Assembly: GCF_014236795.1 (NCBI RefSeq)
Contig: NZ_CP049017.1
Coordinates: 660,001 to 724,000 of the forward strand
Direction: 5' to 3'
Origin: Xanthomonas theicola
Lineage (GTDB): Bacteria; Pseudomonadota; Gammaproteobacteria; Xanthomonadales; Xanthomonadaceae
DNA length: 64,000 nt
The notes under the pieces were generated by a model that saw only the letters and a list, made by a program, of their open reading frames with translations, searched no databases and was not told the DNA's origin. The position numbers were made by a program, and so were the translations under genes. Positions 27,345 to 35,346 of this stretch are shown piece after piece; position 1 is the first letter of the stretch; each line of letters opens with the position of its first letter.

Positions 27345-28655
27345 TTAACAGGACCTAGCTTCCTGCAGGACGATCCTTGCTGCGGTATACAAGAGCGAGC
27401 AAAACGCAAAGTCCCATGCCACACGTCCTGCCGGACGCCTACGCCTGACCGCCTCGGTTGGATACGGAACGCTGGTTCTGGCTCCGCGCCTCGCCGAGTT
27501 TCGCTGCTCTTTTCCGGATGTCATGATCGACGTGAGGCTGACCGATGCCATCGTCGATCTAGGGAAGCTCTGAACAACGTTCCAGACCACATACATTCCG
27601 GCATCTTGAACGCCAGGAACGCGTAAAGCGGGTTTGTCGGACGAGGTTTTGCGCTTTTCTGGCGACGTATCCCGCGCCAGGCAGCATTCCCCCCTGGCCG
27701 GCAGCAACTGCCGGCGCGCCATCCATCGATTGGAGAGCGCAAACAACGTCAGCACCTGCGCCGTGTTCTTGGCTAGGCCCCGATAGCGGACCTTGGTGTA
27801 ACCGAACTGGCGTTTGATCACCCGGAATGGATGCTCCACCTTCGCGCGTACGCTGGCCTTGAAGTGTTCCCAACGCGTTTGCCGGGCACGCTCGCGTTGA
27901 TTGCCGATGGCTTGGATCGTCGAGGGTCTGGCGGCAATGAAGAATGCTGCCTTGCAGTTTTGCAGTTCGTCGCGTTTGTCCGCACCGCTATCGCCGCTAT
28001 CGCCGAACACGCTGTCTTCTTTGCCATGCAGCAAGGCGTGCGCCACCGTGACATCGGCGACATTGGCGGCCGTGCAACGGACCTGGTGCACCAACCCGGA
28101 AAACGCATCCACGCCGATGTGCGCCTTCATCCCGAAATACCACTGATTGCCCTTCTTGGTCTGATGCATCTCAGGGTCACGCGCATGGTCGGCATTCTTG
28201 GTCGAACTGGGTGCGGCGATCAGCGTCGCATCGACAATCGTGCCCGACCGCAGGCTCTGGCCCTTGCGCGCCAGATGCGCGTTGACCGCTGCCAACATCC
28301 GCGCGGCGAGGCCATCGGTTTCCAGCAGGCGGCGAAAGTTAAGAATCGTGGTCTCCTCGGGAACGTTGTCCAAGCCACCGAGCTGGGCAAAACGACGCAA
28401 GCTCGGGATCTCGTGCAACGCTTCTTCCATCGCCGGATCGCTCAACGCATACCACTGCTGCAACAGATGAATCCGCAACATCGTCGCCAATGCGTACGGC
28501 GGCCGACCTGGACGCCCCGACACCGGATAGTGCGGTGCGATCAGCCCCAGCAATTGCTTCCATGGGACGACCTGCTCCATCTCGGCAAGGAAGATCTCAC
28601 GGCGCCTCCGCTTACGCTTGCCCAGGCCCTCAGCATCACCAAACGTCAGTTGCAT
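27345..28655 (-). CDS. IS-C transposase, reading out of the element
   Basis: IS5-subgroup transposase with the same landmarks as IS-B (IVDATLIAAPSSTKN, KVEHPFRVIKRQFGYTKVRY). There is no stop codon inside the element: the frame passes through the right terminal repeat (NVVQSFPR) and ends in flanking DNA at 27345, giving 436 residues of which about 365 are IS-encoded. The fragment copy near 56800 also reads out. Either the protein tolerates variable tails or the ancestral stop was lost. Confidence 0.85.
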   Translation of the reverse strand: MQLTFGDAEGLGKRKRRRREIFLAEMEQVVPWKQLLGLIAPHYPVSGRPGRPPYALATMLRIHLLQQWYALSDPAMEEALHEIPSLRRFAQLGGLDNVPEETTILNFRRLLETDGLAARMLAAVNAHLARKGQSLRSGTIVDATLIAAPSSTKNADHARDPEMHQTKKGNQWYFGMKAHIGVDAFSGLVHQVRCTAANVADVTVAHALLHGKEDSVFGDSGDSGADKRDELQNCKAAFFIAARPSTIQAIGNQRERARQTRWEHFKASVRAKVEHPFRVIKRQFGYTKVRYRGLAKNTAQVLTLFALSNRWMARRQLLPARGECCLARDTSPEKRKTSSDKPALRVPGVQDAGMYVVWNVVQSFPRSTMASVSLTSIMTSGKEQRNSARRGARTSVPYPTEAVRRRRPAGRVAWDFAFCSLLYTAARIVLQEARSC

Positions 28656-28717
28656 GGCCCATCCCTCTACGTGAGCGGATAGTGTCGCTCATCTGCGGTG
28701 TGTTGTTCAGACCTTCC
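27563..28717 (-). mobile_element. IS-C: IS5-family insertion sequence, complete
   Basis: 1155 bp, related to IS-B but clearly a different element. Ends read GGAAGCTCTGAACAAC and, reverse-complemented at the other side, GGAAGGTCTGAACAAC. A CTAG duplication lies on both sides (27559-27562 and 28718-28721). A 3' fragment of a second copy is at 56332-56810. Confidence 0.92.
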
Positions 28718-29110
28718 CTAGATCTCCTCCTTCAACCCTCCGTTCCGTCTTGATGTGTCATAGGCACATTGCGCTCTTTCCAGCGCGCCGCCGTTGGCGA
28801 GCGACCAGTTGTAAAGGGCAGCAAAGGGTTCGCGTAGCGAGCAGCCAAGATCGGTAATGGTGTACTCGACGCCGACCGGCTGCGTCGGCAGGACTCTGCG
28901 ACTGATAAGGCCGTTGCGCTCCAGACGCTTCAATGCCTCAGACAAAGCCTTGTGGGTGATGCCATCGAGGCGGCGCTTGAGGTCGTTGAACCGCGCTGGC
29001 CGCGTGCAGAGGACGCTCAGGATCAGCACCGTCCACTTGTTGGCGATATGTTCGAGGATGGGTCGTGTCGCGGCGACGTCAAGCGGCAGTTCGAGCACGT
29101 CTTTAGCCAT
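28718..29110 (-). CDS. HxlR-family transcriptional regulator
   Basis: 130 residues, single winged-HTH HxlR domain (HIANKWTVLILSVL, then FNDLKRRLDGITHKALSEAL and GLISRRVLPTQPVGVEYTIT). One N-terminal-half cysteine (C35) and one at C90 could serve thiol-based sensing, as in several HxlR proteins that answer electrophiles or aldehydes. It is divergent from an SDR gene, the usual arrangement for a regulator and its target. The stop codon TAG is supplied by the CTAG duplication of IS-C, so the last residues may not be original. Confidence 0.9.
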   Translation of the reverse strand: MAKDVLELPLDVAATRPILEHIANKWTVLILSVLCTRPARFNDLKRRLDGITHKALSEALKRLERNGLISRRVLPTQPVGVEYTITDLGCSLREPFAALYNWSLANGGALERAQCAYDTSRRNGGLKEEI

Positions 29111-29111
29111 G

Positions 29112-29146
29112 GGTATACACCTCGATATCTAAGCACCATCCGGTGC
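29112..29146. promoter_or_regulatory. Divergent HxlR/SDR control region with small palindromes
   Basis: The 95-bp gap between the HxlR and SDR starts holds GGTATACACC (29112-29121) and a GCACC/GGTGC inverted pair (29133-29146), followed by an AT-rich stretch (ATATATAAATTATACC) fit for a promoter. One or both could bind HxlR. No experimental motif is known to me for this protein. Confidence 0.4.
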
Positions 29147-29205
29147 CTTCTTGTAATCAGATATATAAATTATACCATACGTGCTCACCAGTGATAGGAG
29201 GACGT

Positions 29206-29931
29206 ATGAGCAAACTTTCAGGAAAAATCGCCGTCGTGGTCGGTGGCCATGGCGGCATCGGTGGCGCTATTGCAGAGCGGTTCGCGGCGGAAGGCGCCAC
29301 CGTTTACGCCACAAGTCGTCGCGCCGAAGAAACGGTGGCCGAGCTTGGGAGCGGCAGGCTGTGCGCGCGTCGCGTCGATGCTTCCGATTTGACGGCGCTC
29401 GCCGCCTTCTTCGAGGCGGTGAGCAATGAGGTCGGACGAGTGGACGTGCTAGCCATCAACGCCGGCATCTCCAAGTTCGCGACCCTCGACGACATCAGCG
29501 AGGATCATTTTGACCGGACCTTCGACCTCAACGTGCGCGCCCTGCTGTTTGCCACCAAGGCTGCGACGGCGATCATGCCGGATGGTGGCTCGATCGTGTT
29601 GGTGGGCTCGATCGCCGACGCGATCGGCACCAAAGGCTATGGCGTCTACGGGGCAACCAAGGCCGCCGTGCGCTCGTTCGCGCGGACCTGGGCCAATGAG
29701 CTGGCGCCTCGCAACATCCGCGTCAACGTCGTGGCACCGGGACCAACCGACACCGCCATGATGGCGGCGGCGTCCGACGAGGTGCGCGAGACGCTGACGA
29801 AGCTGATCCCGCTCGGCCGTATGGGTCGTGCCGACGAAGTGGCCTCGGCCGCGCTGTTCCTCGCCGGCGACCAAAGCAGCTTCATCACCGGGGCCGAGCT
29901 GCCAGTCGACGGCGGCATGGCGCAAGTCTGA
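29206..29931 (+). CDS. SDR-family oxidoreductase
   Basis: 241 residues. Cofactor motif GGHGGIGGAIAERF (13-26), with VVGG in place of the usual VTGG, NAG in AINAGISKF, Ser in VGSIADAIG, and catalytic YGATK. The C-terminus ends GAELPVDGGMAQV. The Arg-Arg after strand 2 (SRRAEE) favours NADP. The substrate is unknown. AGGAGG 6 nt upstream of ATG marks the start. It lies next to and divergent from HxlR, which probably controls it in response to a reactive carbonyl or oxidant (inference). Confidence 0.9.
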   Translation: MSKLSGKIAVVVGGHGGIGGAIAERFAAEGATVYATSRRAEETVAELGSGRLCARRVDASDLTALAAFFEAVSNEVGRVDVLAINAGISKFATLDDISEDHFDRTFDLNVRALLFATKAATAIMPDGGSIVLVGSIADAIGTKGYGVYGATKAAVRSFARTWANELAPRNIRVNVVAPGPTDTAMMAAASDEVRETLTKLIPLGRMGRADEVASAALFLAGDQSSFITGAELPVDGGMAQV

Positions 29932-29989
29932 TCTGCGCCGCCTGCCGAACGACATGGAGCGGCCCTTGCACGCGCTCGGCGTCCTCGGC

Positions 29990-30154
29990 ATGACCGACCG
30001 AATTCACCGCCTGGTGGGGACTGACCGCTCAGAGGTCGGCGCGCTGCTCGTCGAGCGCCCTCGATCCTCACCAGACTGTCGGCGACGCTCTCCGAAAGGT
30101 AAATGATCACGCGCCGCGCGTGGGTGCCTTGACGAAACTGGTAGCGCAGCATGG
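29990..30154 (-). pseudogene. Glutathione-transferase-like N-terminal remnant
   Basis: A minus-strand frame starting at 30154 behind a GGAGG ribosome site encodes MLRYQFRQGTHARRVIIYLS, which resembles the thioredoxin-fold start of a glutathione S-transferase. Similarity ends after about 25 residues and the frame soon degenerates and stops. It is placed 15 bp after the VOC gene, so it was probably the last gene of that operon. Confidence 0.5.
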
Positions 30155-30169
30155 CGTTTCTCCTCCCGA

Positions 30170-30577
30170 TCAGATCTGCGAGGCCGGCGTCCCTGCGCGC
30201 AGCGGTGCGAAGATGTGCTGCTCGACCAGCTCGGGCGCCCACTGGACGTACTCGACCACGCTGCCGTCCGCATGCTTCATGTACATCATTCGTCCGGTCG
30301 GGATGTCTTTAATGTCGCGCATCACGGATGCGCCGTTCGCGAGGAGCTTGCCCCTGGCGTCGTCAATGTCCTCCACGATCCAAGGACCGAGGCTGCCGCG
30401 GATCGGCTCCAGCGCCTCGTCCGTTCCGCCAATCGCGAGCACGTCGCCAATCCCGACAAGAGTCAAGGGGTCGTAGTTGAGCCTGAGATGCGGCTCCGTG
30501 CCGTGGACTGCCTTGAGCGTTGCCACGGTGGACTCGAGGTCCGTCGTGAAGATGCGGGTGTAGGTCTTGAGGATCAT
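30170..30577 (-). CDS. VOC-superfamily (glyoxalase-like) protein
   Basis: 135 residues with the beta-alpha-beta-beta-beta pattern of a glyoxalase/bleomycin-resistance/dioxygenase fold: an opening TYTRIFTTDLESTVATL strand-helix and a closing GRMMYMKHADGSVVEYVQW strand with the usual metal-side Glu (VEY). Only one paired module can be seen, so it should act as a dimer. Substrate and metal are unknown. Neighbours (a GST-like remnant downstream, an alpha/beta hydrolase remnant and an Old Yellow Enzyme upstream) fit electrophile detoxification. Confidence 0.8.
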   Translation of the reverse strand: MILKTYTRIFTTDLESTVATLKAVHGTEPHLRLNYDPLTLVGIGDVLAIGGTDEALEPIRGSLGPWIVEDIDDARGKLLANGASVMRDIKDIPTGRMMYMKHADGSVVEYVQWAPELVEQHIFAPLRAGTPASQI

Positions 30578-30589
30578 GAAGATGCCTTT

Positions 30590-30855
30590 CTGCTGATGGT
30601 GAAGGTCGAGAAGGCTGCTAGCTCGCGGTTGAAGCGCTCAGCGTCCTTGTAGAAGAGTGGGGGACCGGCCTCCGGGTATATCGACAGATGCAACTTGCGG
30701 TGCACGACGAGCATGCGACGCGGCATACCCATGCTGCAGGAAGAACAGCATCTGCGCATCTCAGTCGTCGACCGATAACGGCCAGCCATGATGGAAGACG
30801 ATCGACTGCGCCCCTTTAGGCCCCCCAGTCCTTGTAGAAGATATTGGATCAACTG
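30590..30855 (-). pseudogene. Alpha/beta hydrolase (haloperoxidase-like) remnant
   Basis: Two minus-strand frames carry pieces of one hydrolase. One has FYKDW-like and QSIVFHHGWPLSVDD then a stop where Trp is expected, then DAQMLFFLQHGY. The other has LHLSIYPEAGPPLFYKDAERFNRELAAF, the typical C-terminal His region. The central two thirds, including the nucleophile elbow, are missing. Non-functional. Confidence 0.65.
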
Positions 30856-31085
30856 GTGGATAGATGGCTCATCGGCCTCCTCGGCGAGAGATGAGTGCCA
30901 TCACTCGCAGCGTCTGGTCGGAGCAGCGCGAACTGTAGGTCACGAATGACCGCTCGACGCCCAGCGCCGAGCAGCCTAACCATGGACTGCGCCTTCATCT
31001 AGGTCTCCGATCTTTGAGGCCGAAGTTTGATCGTTCCGCGTCTCGGGTCCGCTTGGTTCGACGTGGTGAACGGCGCTTTCAATTC

Positions 31086-32201
31086 CTACACCAGTTCGGC
31101 GAGCGCGGCTGCGTCGAAGTTCTTCAAGGCGCTGCTATTGCCGGTCCGTACCTTCTGTACCCATGCCGGATCGGCGATCAGGGCGCGGCCGACGGCGATC
31201 AGGTCGAACTCGTCGCGCTCCATCCGCTCCACGAGTTTGTCGAGTTTGGCCGTCGACGAGCCCTCGCCGCCGAACGCGCTCATGAAGTCTCCCGTAAGGC
31301 CGACGGAGCCGACGCTGATCGTAGCCGCGCCGGTCAGCTTCTTGGCCCAGCCGGCGAAATTCAGGCCCTGCTCGCCATCGATGTCCGGGAACTCGGGCTC
31401 CCAGAATCGGCGCTGCGAGCAGTGCAGCACGTCAACGCCGGCCTCTACCAGGGGAATCAGCCAGTCGGCCATGAGATCGGGCGTCTCCGCTAGCCGCGTG
31501 GCGAAGTCCTGCACTTTCCACTGGCTGAGACGCAGGATGATCGGGAAATAGGGGCCGACGCTCGCCCGGACCGCCGCAACGACCTCTGCGGCAAAGCGCG
31601 AGCGTTCGCCGATCGTGGCGCCGCCGTAACGGTCGGTCCGACGGTTGGTGGCGGCCCAGAAGAACTGGTCAAACAGGTAGCCGTGCGCCCCGTGCAGTTC
31701 GATGGTGTCGAAGCCAAGACGCTTTGCGTCGCTGGCGGCGCGAGCAAAGGCGGCGATCGTGTCGGCAATGTCGCCATCGCTCATGGCGACACCGCGCTCG
31801 ACGCCCGGCGCCTCCAATCCAGATGGGCTTTCGACGGGCGCGTCAGGCACCCACTCCGTCAGGAAGCTCTTGAGCGCTCCCGTGTGCCAAAGCTGCGGGC
31901 CCATCTTGGCACCGCCATCGTGAACCGCATCGATCACGCCCTTCCAACCCGCCAGTGCTGCGTCGCCGTGGAAGAACGGGACGCCCGGATCGTTCCGCGA
32001 CGCTGGCCGATCGATCACTGTGCCTTCGGAGAGGATAAGGCCCACCCCGCCCTCCGCCCGACGGCGATAGTAAGCCGCATGCGCCGCGCCAGGGATCCCA
32101 TCCACTGCGAAGCTGCGGGTCATGGGCGCCATGACAATGCGGTTCGCCAGCTCCACGGCGCCAATACGGAACGGGCGAAACAGGACGTCGGTAGCGGTCA
32201 T
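31086..32201 (-). CDS. NADH:flavin oxidoreductase, Old Yellow Enzyme family
   Basis: 371 residues forming an FMN TIM barrel. Visible landmarks: the N-terminal LANRIVMAPMTRSFA, the QLWHTGA strand, the active-site ELHGAHGYLFDQFFWAATN segment with its His pair, NRRTDRYGG, and the FMN-phosphate strand LIAVGRALIADPAWV. OYEs reduce activated alkenes such as enones and nitro-olefins using NAD(P)H. It heads a minus-strand group (hydrolase remnant, VOC, GST-like remnant). The 230-bp gap downstream (30856-31085) shows no gene. Codon use is accessory-like. Confidence 0.93.
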   Translation of the reverse strand: MTATDVLFRPFRIGAVELANRIVMAPMTRSFAVDGIPGAAHAAYYRRRAEGGVGLILSEGTVIDRPASRNDPGVPFFHGDAALAGWKGVIDAVHDGGAKMGPQLWHTGALKSFLTEWVPDAPVESPSGLEAPGVERGVAMSDGDIADTIAAFARAASDAKRLGFDTIELHGAHGYLFDQFFWAATNRRTDRYGGATIGERSRFAAEVVAAVRASVGPYFPIILRLSQWKVQDFATRLAETPDLMADWLIPLVEAGVDVLHCSQRRFWEPEFPDIDGEQGLNFAGWAKKLTGAATISVGSVGLTGDFMSAFGGEGSSTAKLDKLVERMERDEFDLIAVGRALIADPAWVQKVRTGNSSALKNFDAAALAELV

Positions 32202-32336
32202 CAGAATGCCTGCTTTGGAAAAAGCTCAATGATATAAAAAATAGACCAGGTTACAATAACGCACTTAGAGTCGCCTAGGTATATGCAAGTAAATCGCATG
32301 CCTGAGAGCGATCGTTGCTCGATCAGATTGGCGATG

Positions 32337-32698
32337 AATGGGCGACGGTGTCGTGGACATGCTCAACGCAACTCCTCGGCCGCGCCGGTCGGCGCGGGCA
32401 TGCTGTTCCGCTCCGATCGCGGCAGCCAGCACGCCAGCGGCGACGTCGGCAAGACGTTGTCTGCCCACGGCGTCGTGCCGGGCATGCGCCGCCGGGGCAA
32501 TTGCTGGGAGCGCGCAGCCTGCTCTCCGGGCACAGCGCGGTGGCCGAGCGCTTCTTCGCCTCGCTCAAGAACCAGCAGGCCACCGGCGTGTACGGTGCCA
32601 AGGCGGCGGCCCATACGGCCATCGCCAGCTACATCCATGGCTTCTACAGTCCAACACGCCTGCACTCGGCGCTGGGTTACCTGTCACCCGGCCGATAG
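32337..32698 (+). pseudogene. IS3-family OrfB remnant (3' part)
   Basis: Two frames give the end of an IS3-family integrase-type transposase: MLFRSDRGSQHASGDVGKTL with RRRGNCWE, then, after a frameshift near 32510, AVAERFFASLKNQQATGVYG and HGFYSPTRLHSALGYLSPGR. The last block is the usual C-terminus. The 5' part and OrfA are gone. It marks the right border of the accessory island next to rsgA. Confidence 0.8.
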
Positions 32699-32733
32699 CG
32701 CCGCATGCGCCTGTCACGCTCTAGAATCGCGGC

Positions 32734-33864
32734 ATGAGCGCCGCCCCAATCGACTTCCGTGCACTTCAGGCCATCGGTTGGCCCTGGCCGGGCCCTCCCG
32801 AGGAACCCGCCTGGGATGCGCTGTGCGCCGCGCATCCGCAGGCCCGGCCGGCGCGGGTGGTGGAACAGCATCGCACCGGCTATGTGGTGGCCGATGCGGT
32901 GGATGCCGGCTTCAAGGTCGAGTCGCTGCCGGAATGGCAGCGGCCGCCCGGCTTCAAGAAAGGCCATACGCCCAGCCACGAGCGCGCGGCCGTCGGCGAC
33001 TGGGTGCTGCTGGAGGGCATGCGCATCGTGGCGCTGCTGCCGCGGCGCACCGCGATCAAGCGCGGCGCGGCCGGCGAGCATTACCACCAGCAGGTGATCG
33101 CGGCCAACATCGATACGGTGTTCATCGTGTGCGGCCTGGATGCGGACTTCAATCCGCGGCGCATCGAGCGCTACCTGCTGCTGGTCGGCGGCGGTGGCGC
33201 CGAGCCGGTGGTAATCCTGACCAAGGCCGATCTGACCGAGTACGCGGACGATGCGCTGGCGGTGCTGGAGGAATTGGCCACGCAGTCCATTCCGCTGTTG
33301 ACCGTCAACGCCAAGGACGCCGGCAGCGTGGCGGCGCTGCGGCCGTGGCTGGGAGCCGGGCGCACGGCGGTACTGGTCGGGTCGTCCGGCGCCGGCAAGT
33401 CCACCCTCACCAATACCTTGCTGGGGGTGCAGAAGATGCGCACCGCGGCGGTGCGCGAGAACGACTCGCGCGGCCGCCACACCACCACGCACCGGGCGCT
33501 GCTGCCGCTGCCGTGCGGCGCCTGCCTGATCGACACGCCGGGGATGCGCGAACTCAAGCCCACCGGCGAGGAGGATCTGGCCGAAGGCGGCTTCGCCGAC
33601 ATCGAGGCGCTGGCGGCGCAGTGCCGCTTCAACGATTGCGCGCATCAGGCCGAGCCGGGCTGTGCGGTGCAGGCGGCGATCGCGCGTGGCGAGATCGACG
33701 CGGCGCGGCTGGCCAACTACCTGAAGCTGCGCGACGAGGTCGCCGGCGCCGCCGGCAAGCTGGCGCAGCGCCAGGCGCAGCACGTGGCCGCCGGCAAATC
33801 CGGCAGGCCCGCCGCGGGCAAGCCGGCCGGCAAGCGCCCGCCGCCGCGCCACCAGCACCGCTGA
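32734..33864 (+). CDS. rsgA: Ribosome small-subunit-dependent GTPase A
   Basis: 376 residues. Circularly permuted GTPase: OB-fold first, then G4 (TKAD), then G1 GSSGAGKST at 216-224, G3 DTPGM, and a zinc knuckle with CRFNDCAHQAEPGC. It matures the 30S subunit. The tail is rich in Lys, Pro, Gly and Ala and likely disordered. It starts 36 bp after the IS3 remnant, so its native promoter may have been displaced. Confidence 0.95.
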   Translation: MSAAPIDFRALQAIGWPWPGPPEEPAWDALCAAHPQARPARVVEQHRTGYVVADAVDAGFKVESLPEWQRPPGFKKGHTPSHERAAVGDWVLLEGMRIVALLPRRTAIKRGAAGEHYHQQVIAANIDTVFIVCGLDADFNPRRIERYLLLVGGGGAEPVVILTKADLTEYADDALAVLEELATQSIPLLTVNAKDAGSVAALRPWLGAGRTAVLVGSSGAGKSTLTNTLLGVQKMRTAAVRENDSRGRHTTTHRALLPLPCGACLIDTPGMRELKPTGEEDLAEGGFADIEALAAQCRFNDCAHQAEPGCAVQAAIARGEIDAARLANYLKLRDEVAGAAGKLAQRQAQHVAAGKSGRPAAGKPAGKRPPPRHQHR

Positions 33865-33891
33865 CGCGCCGCGCACGCCGCCACGCTCGCG

Positions 33892-35136
33892 ATGACCGCG
33901 CTGCCGGCCGACATCCGCCACCACGCCGCGCTGGACGCGCGCCTGGTCAAGGCGGTGCGCGGCATCCGCCTGCTGGCGCTGGCGAGCTGGCCGGCGGCGG
34001 TGCAGGCGCCATTCCTGGACAGCGTGGTGCGCGGGCAGCCGCAGCTGCCGCAGGTGCAGTACCCGCGGCTGGATTTCGCCGACACGCGCCGCGAACTGGC
34101 CGCGATCGCCCAGGCGGCCGATCCAGCGCATCCGCTCGGCGCCTATCTGCAGGCCTCGGCACACAGCTGGAACCTAGCCGCGGCCTTGCTGGAGTCGCTG
34201 GGCACACCAGCGGTCGGCACCTATTCGGCACAGCTGTTCGGCGTGCCCGAGGACCCGATGCCGGGGCATGGCCCGACCACCCGCGACGCCGCGCGCCACT
34301 TCATCCATATCGCGCAGGAGCTGGACCGCGAACTGCTGTCGGCCGAGGAGCAGGTGCCGGTGTCGGCGACGGCGCTGCGCCTGCAACTGCAGCAGGACCT
34401 GGACGAATTCTTCGGCGCGCGGGTGATCGCGGTCGAACTGGATCCGGAGCTGCTGGCCAAGGCCGCGGCCGGCGCGCACCGCATCCGCCTGCGCTCCAGC
34501 GCCTCGTTCAGCGACTACGACCGCGCGCAACTGTTCCACCACGAGGCGCTGGTGCATTCGCTGACCGCGCTCAACGGCCGCGCGCAGGCGCAACTGCCGA
34601 GCCTGGCGCTGTCCTCGCCGCGGGTCACCGCGACCCAGGAAGGGCTGGCGACCTTCGCCGAGCAGATCACCGGCAGCATCGACATCGCGCGCATGAAGCG
34701 CATCAGCCTGCGCATCGAGGCGATCGCGCTGGCGCGCGGCGGCGCTGATTTCATCGAGGTGTTCCGCTATTTCGACGCGGCCGGACAGTCGCCGGCAGAG
34801 AGTTTCTCTTCGGCGCAGCGCGTGTTCCGCGGCGTGCCCACCACCGGCGGCGCCGCGTTCACCAAGGACACCGTGTACCTGCGCGGGCTGGTGTCGGTGC
34901 ACACGTTCTTCCGCCAGGCCTTGCAGCGCGATCGCCTGCCGCTGTGCCGCTGGCTGTTCGCCGGCAAGATGGCGCTGGAAGATGTGGCCGCGTTCGAGCC
35001 GCTGTTCGAGGCCGGCGTGCTGGCGCCGCCGCGCTGGCTGCCGACCTGGGTCGCGCGCGCCAGCGGCCTGGCCGGCATGCTGGCGTTCTCCCTGTTCGCC
35101 AACCGCATCCGCATGGACCAGTTGGACGGCGCATGA
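33892..35136 (+). CDS. QEGLA-motif protein (flavohemoglobin expression-modulating family, DUF1704-like)
   Basis: 414 residues. The namesake QEGLA is at 249-253, in RVTATQEGLATFAEQ, together with the HHEALVHSLTALNG helix upstream that gives a metal-peptidase-like HE pair (relation to tubulin-tyrosine carboxypeptidase-like proteins is known for the family). Catalytic function in bacteria is unsettled. It starts 27 bp after rsgA and is probably co-transcribed. Confidence 0.85.
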   Translation: MTALPADIRHHAALDARLVKAVRGIRLLALASWPAAVQAPFLDSVVRGQPQLPQVQYPRLDFADTRRELAAIAQAADPAHPLGAYLQASAHSWNLAAALLESLGTPAVGTYSAQLFGVPEDPMPGHGPTTRDAARHFIHIAQELDRELLSAEEQVPVSATALRLQLQQDLDEFFGARVIAVELDPELLAKAAAGAHRIRLRSSASFSDYDRAQLFHHEALVHSLTALNGRAQAQLPSLALSSPRVTATQEGLATFAEQITGSIDIARMKRISLRIEAIALARGGADFIEVFRYFDAAGQSPAESFSSAQRVFRGVPTTGGAAFTKDTVYLRGLVSVHTFFRQALQRDRLPLCRWLFAGKMALEDVAAFEPLFEAGVLAPPRWLPTWVARASGLAGMLAFSLFANRIRMDQLDGA

Positions 35137-35241
35137 ACGCCGCCGCGCCGCGCTCACCCATCGCGAAGGTCCGCGTGCCGACACTGCGCGTCCGGCCTGC
35201 ATGCGCTTGGCCGCCGTTCCCCACGCAAAAAGGATGTCCGC

Positions 35242-35346
35242 ATGAAGATCCTGATGGTGCTGACCTCGCACGACCGCCCCGGCGACACGGGGCGCACGAC
35301 CGCTTTCTGGCTGGAGGAAGTAGAACTGCGCCGGGTAGGCCAGTGA
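35242..35346 (+). pseudogene. DJ-1/PfpI-family amidotransferase-like gene, N-terminal fragment
   Basis: MKILMVLTSHDRPGDTGRTT followed by AFWLEE is the start of a DJ-1/PfpI class I amidotransferase-like protein. After residue 25 the reading leaves the family and stops at 35346, where the sequence becomes the minus-strand amylosucrase remnant. A deletion has joined the two genes near 35310. A ribosome site (AAGGATG region) precedes the ATG. Confidence 0.75.

Larger units (their letters stand above)
25376..27355 (-). mobile_element. IS-A copy 2, full length but interrupted by IS-B copy 2
   Basis: Left tip in this orientation is GGGCCTGTTAACAC; the other tip, past IS-B, reads AACAGGACC (one base differs from AACAGGCCC). 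Subtracting IS-B and its 4-bp duplication leaves 814 bp, the same as copy 1. CTAG flanks both ends. IS-B entered the TTAA inside this element's own terminal repeat. Confidence 0.92.
25175..27562 (+). pseudogene. LysR-family regulator split by IS-A/IS-B and truncated
   Basis: The first part (25175-25375) encodes a normal LysR HTH (MEVFVRTPDNGSLTAAASDL, AQMAGRYLKALEERLGV). IS-A copy 2 enters at codon 67. Removing the insertion restores the frame at 27359, which continues through the linker into a LysR effector domain (GRLRLTASVGYGTLVLAPRL, then DVMIDVRLTDAIVDL) up to 27562. There IS-C is inserted. Beyond IS-C the frame soon stops and no LysR sequence follows, so the C-terminal half was already lost before IS-C arrived. 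The gene is dead. Confidence 0.85.
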
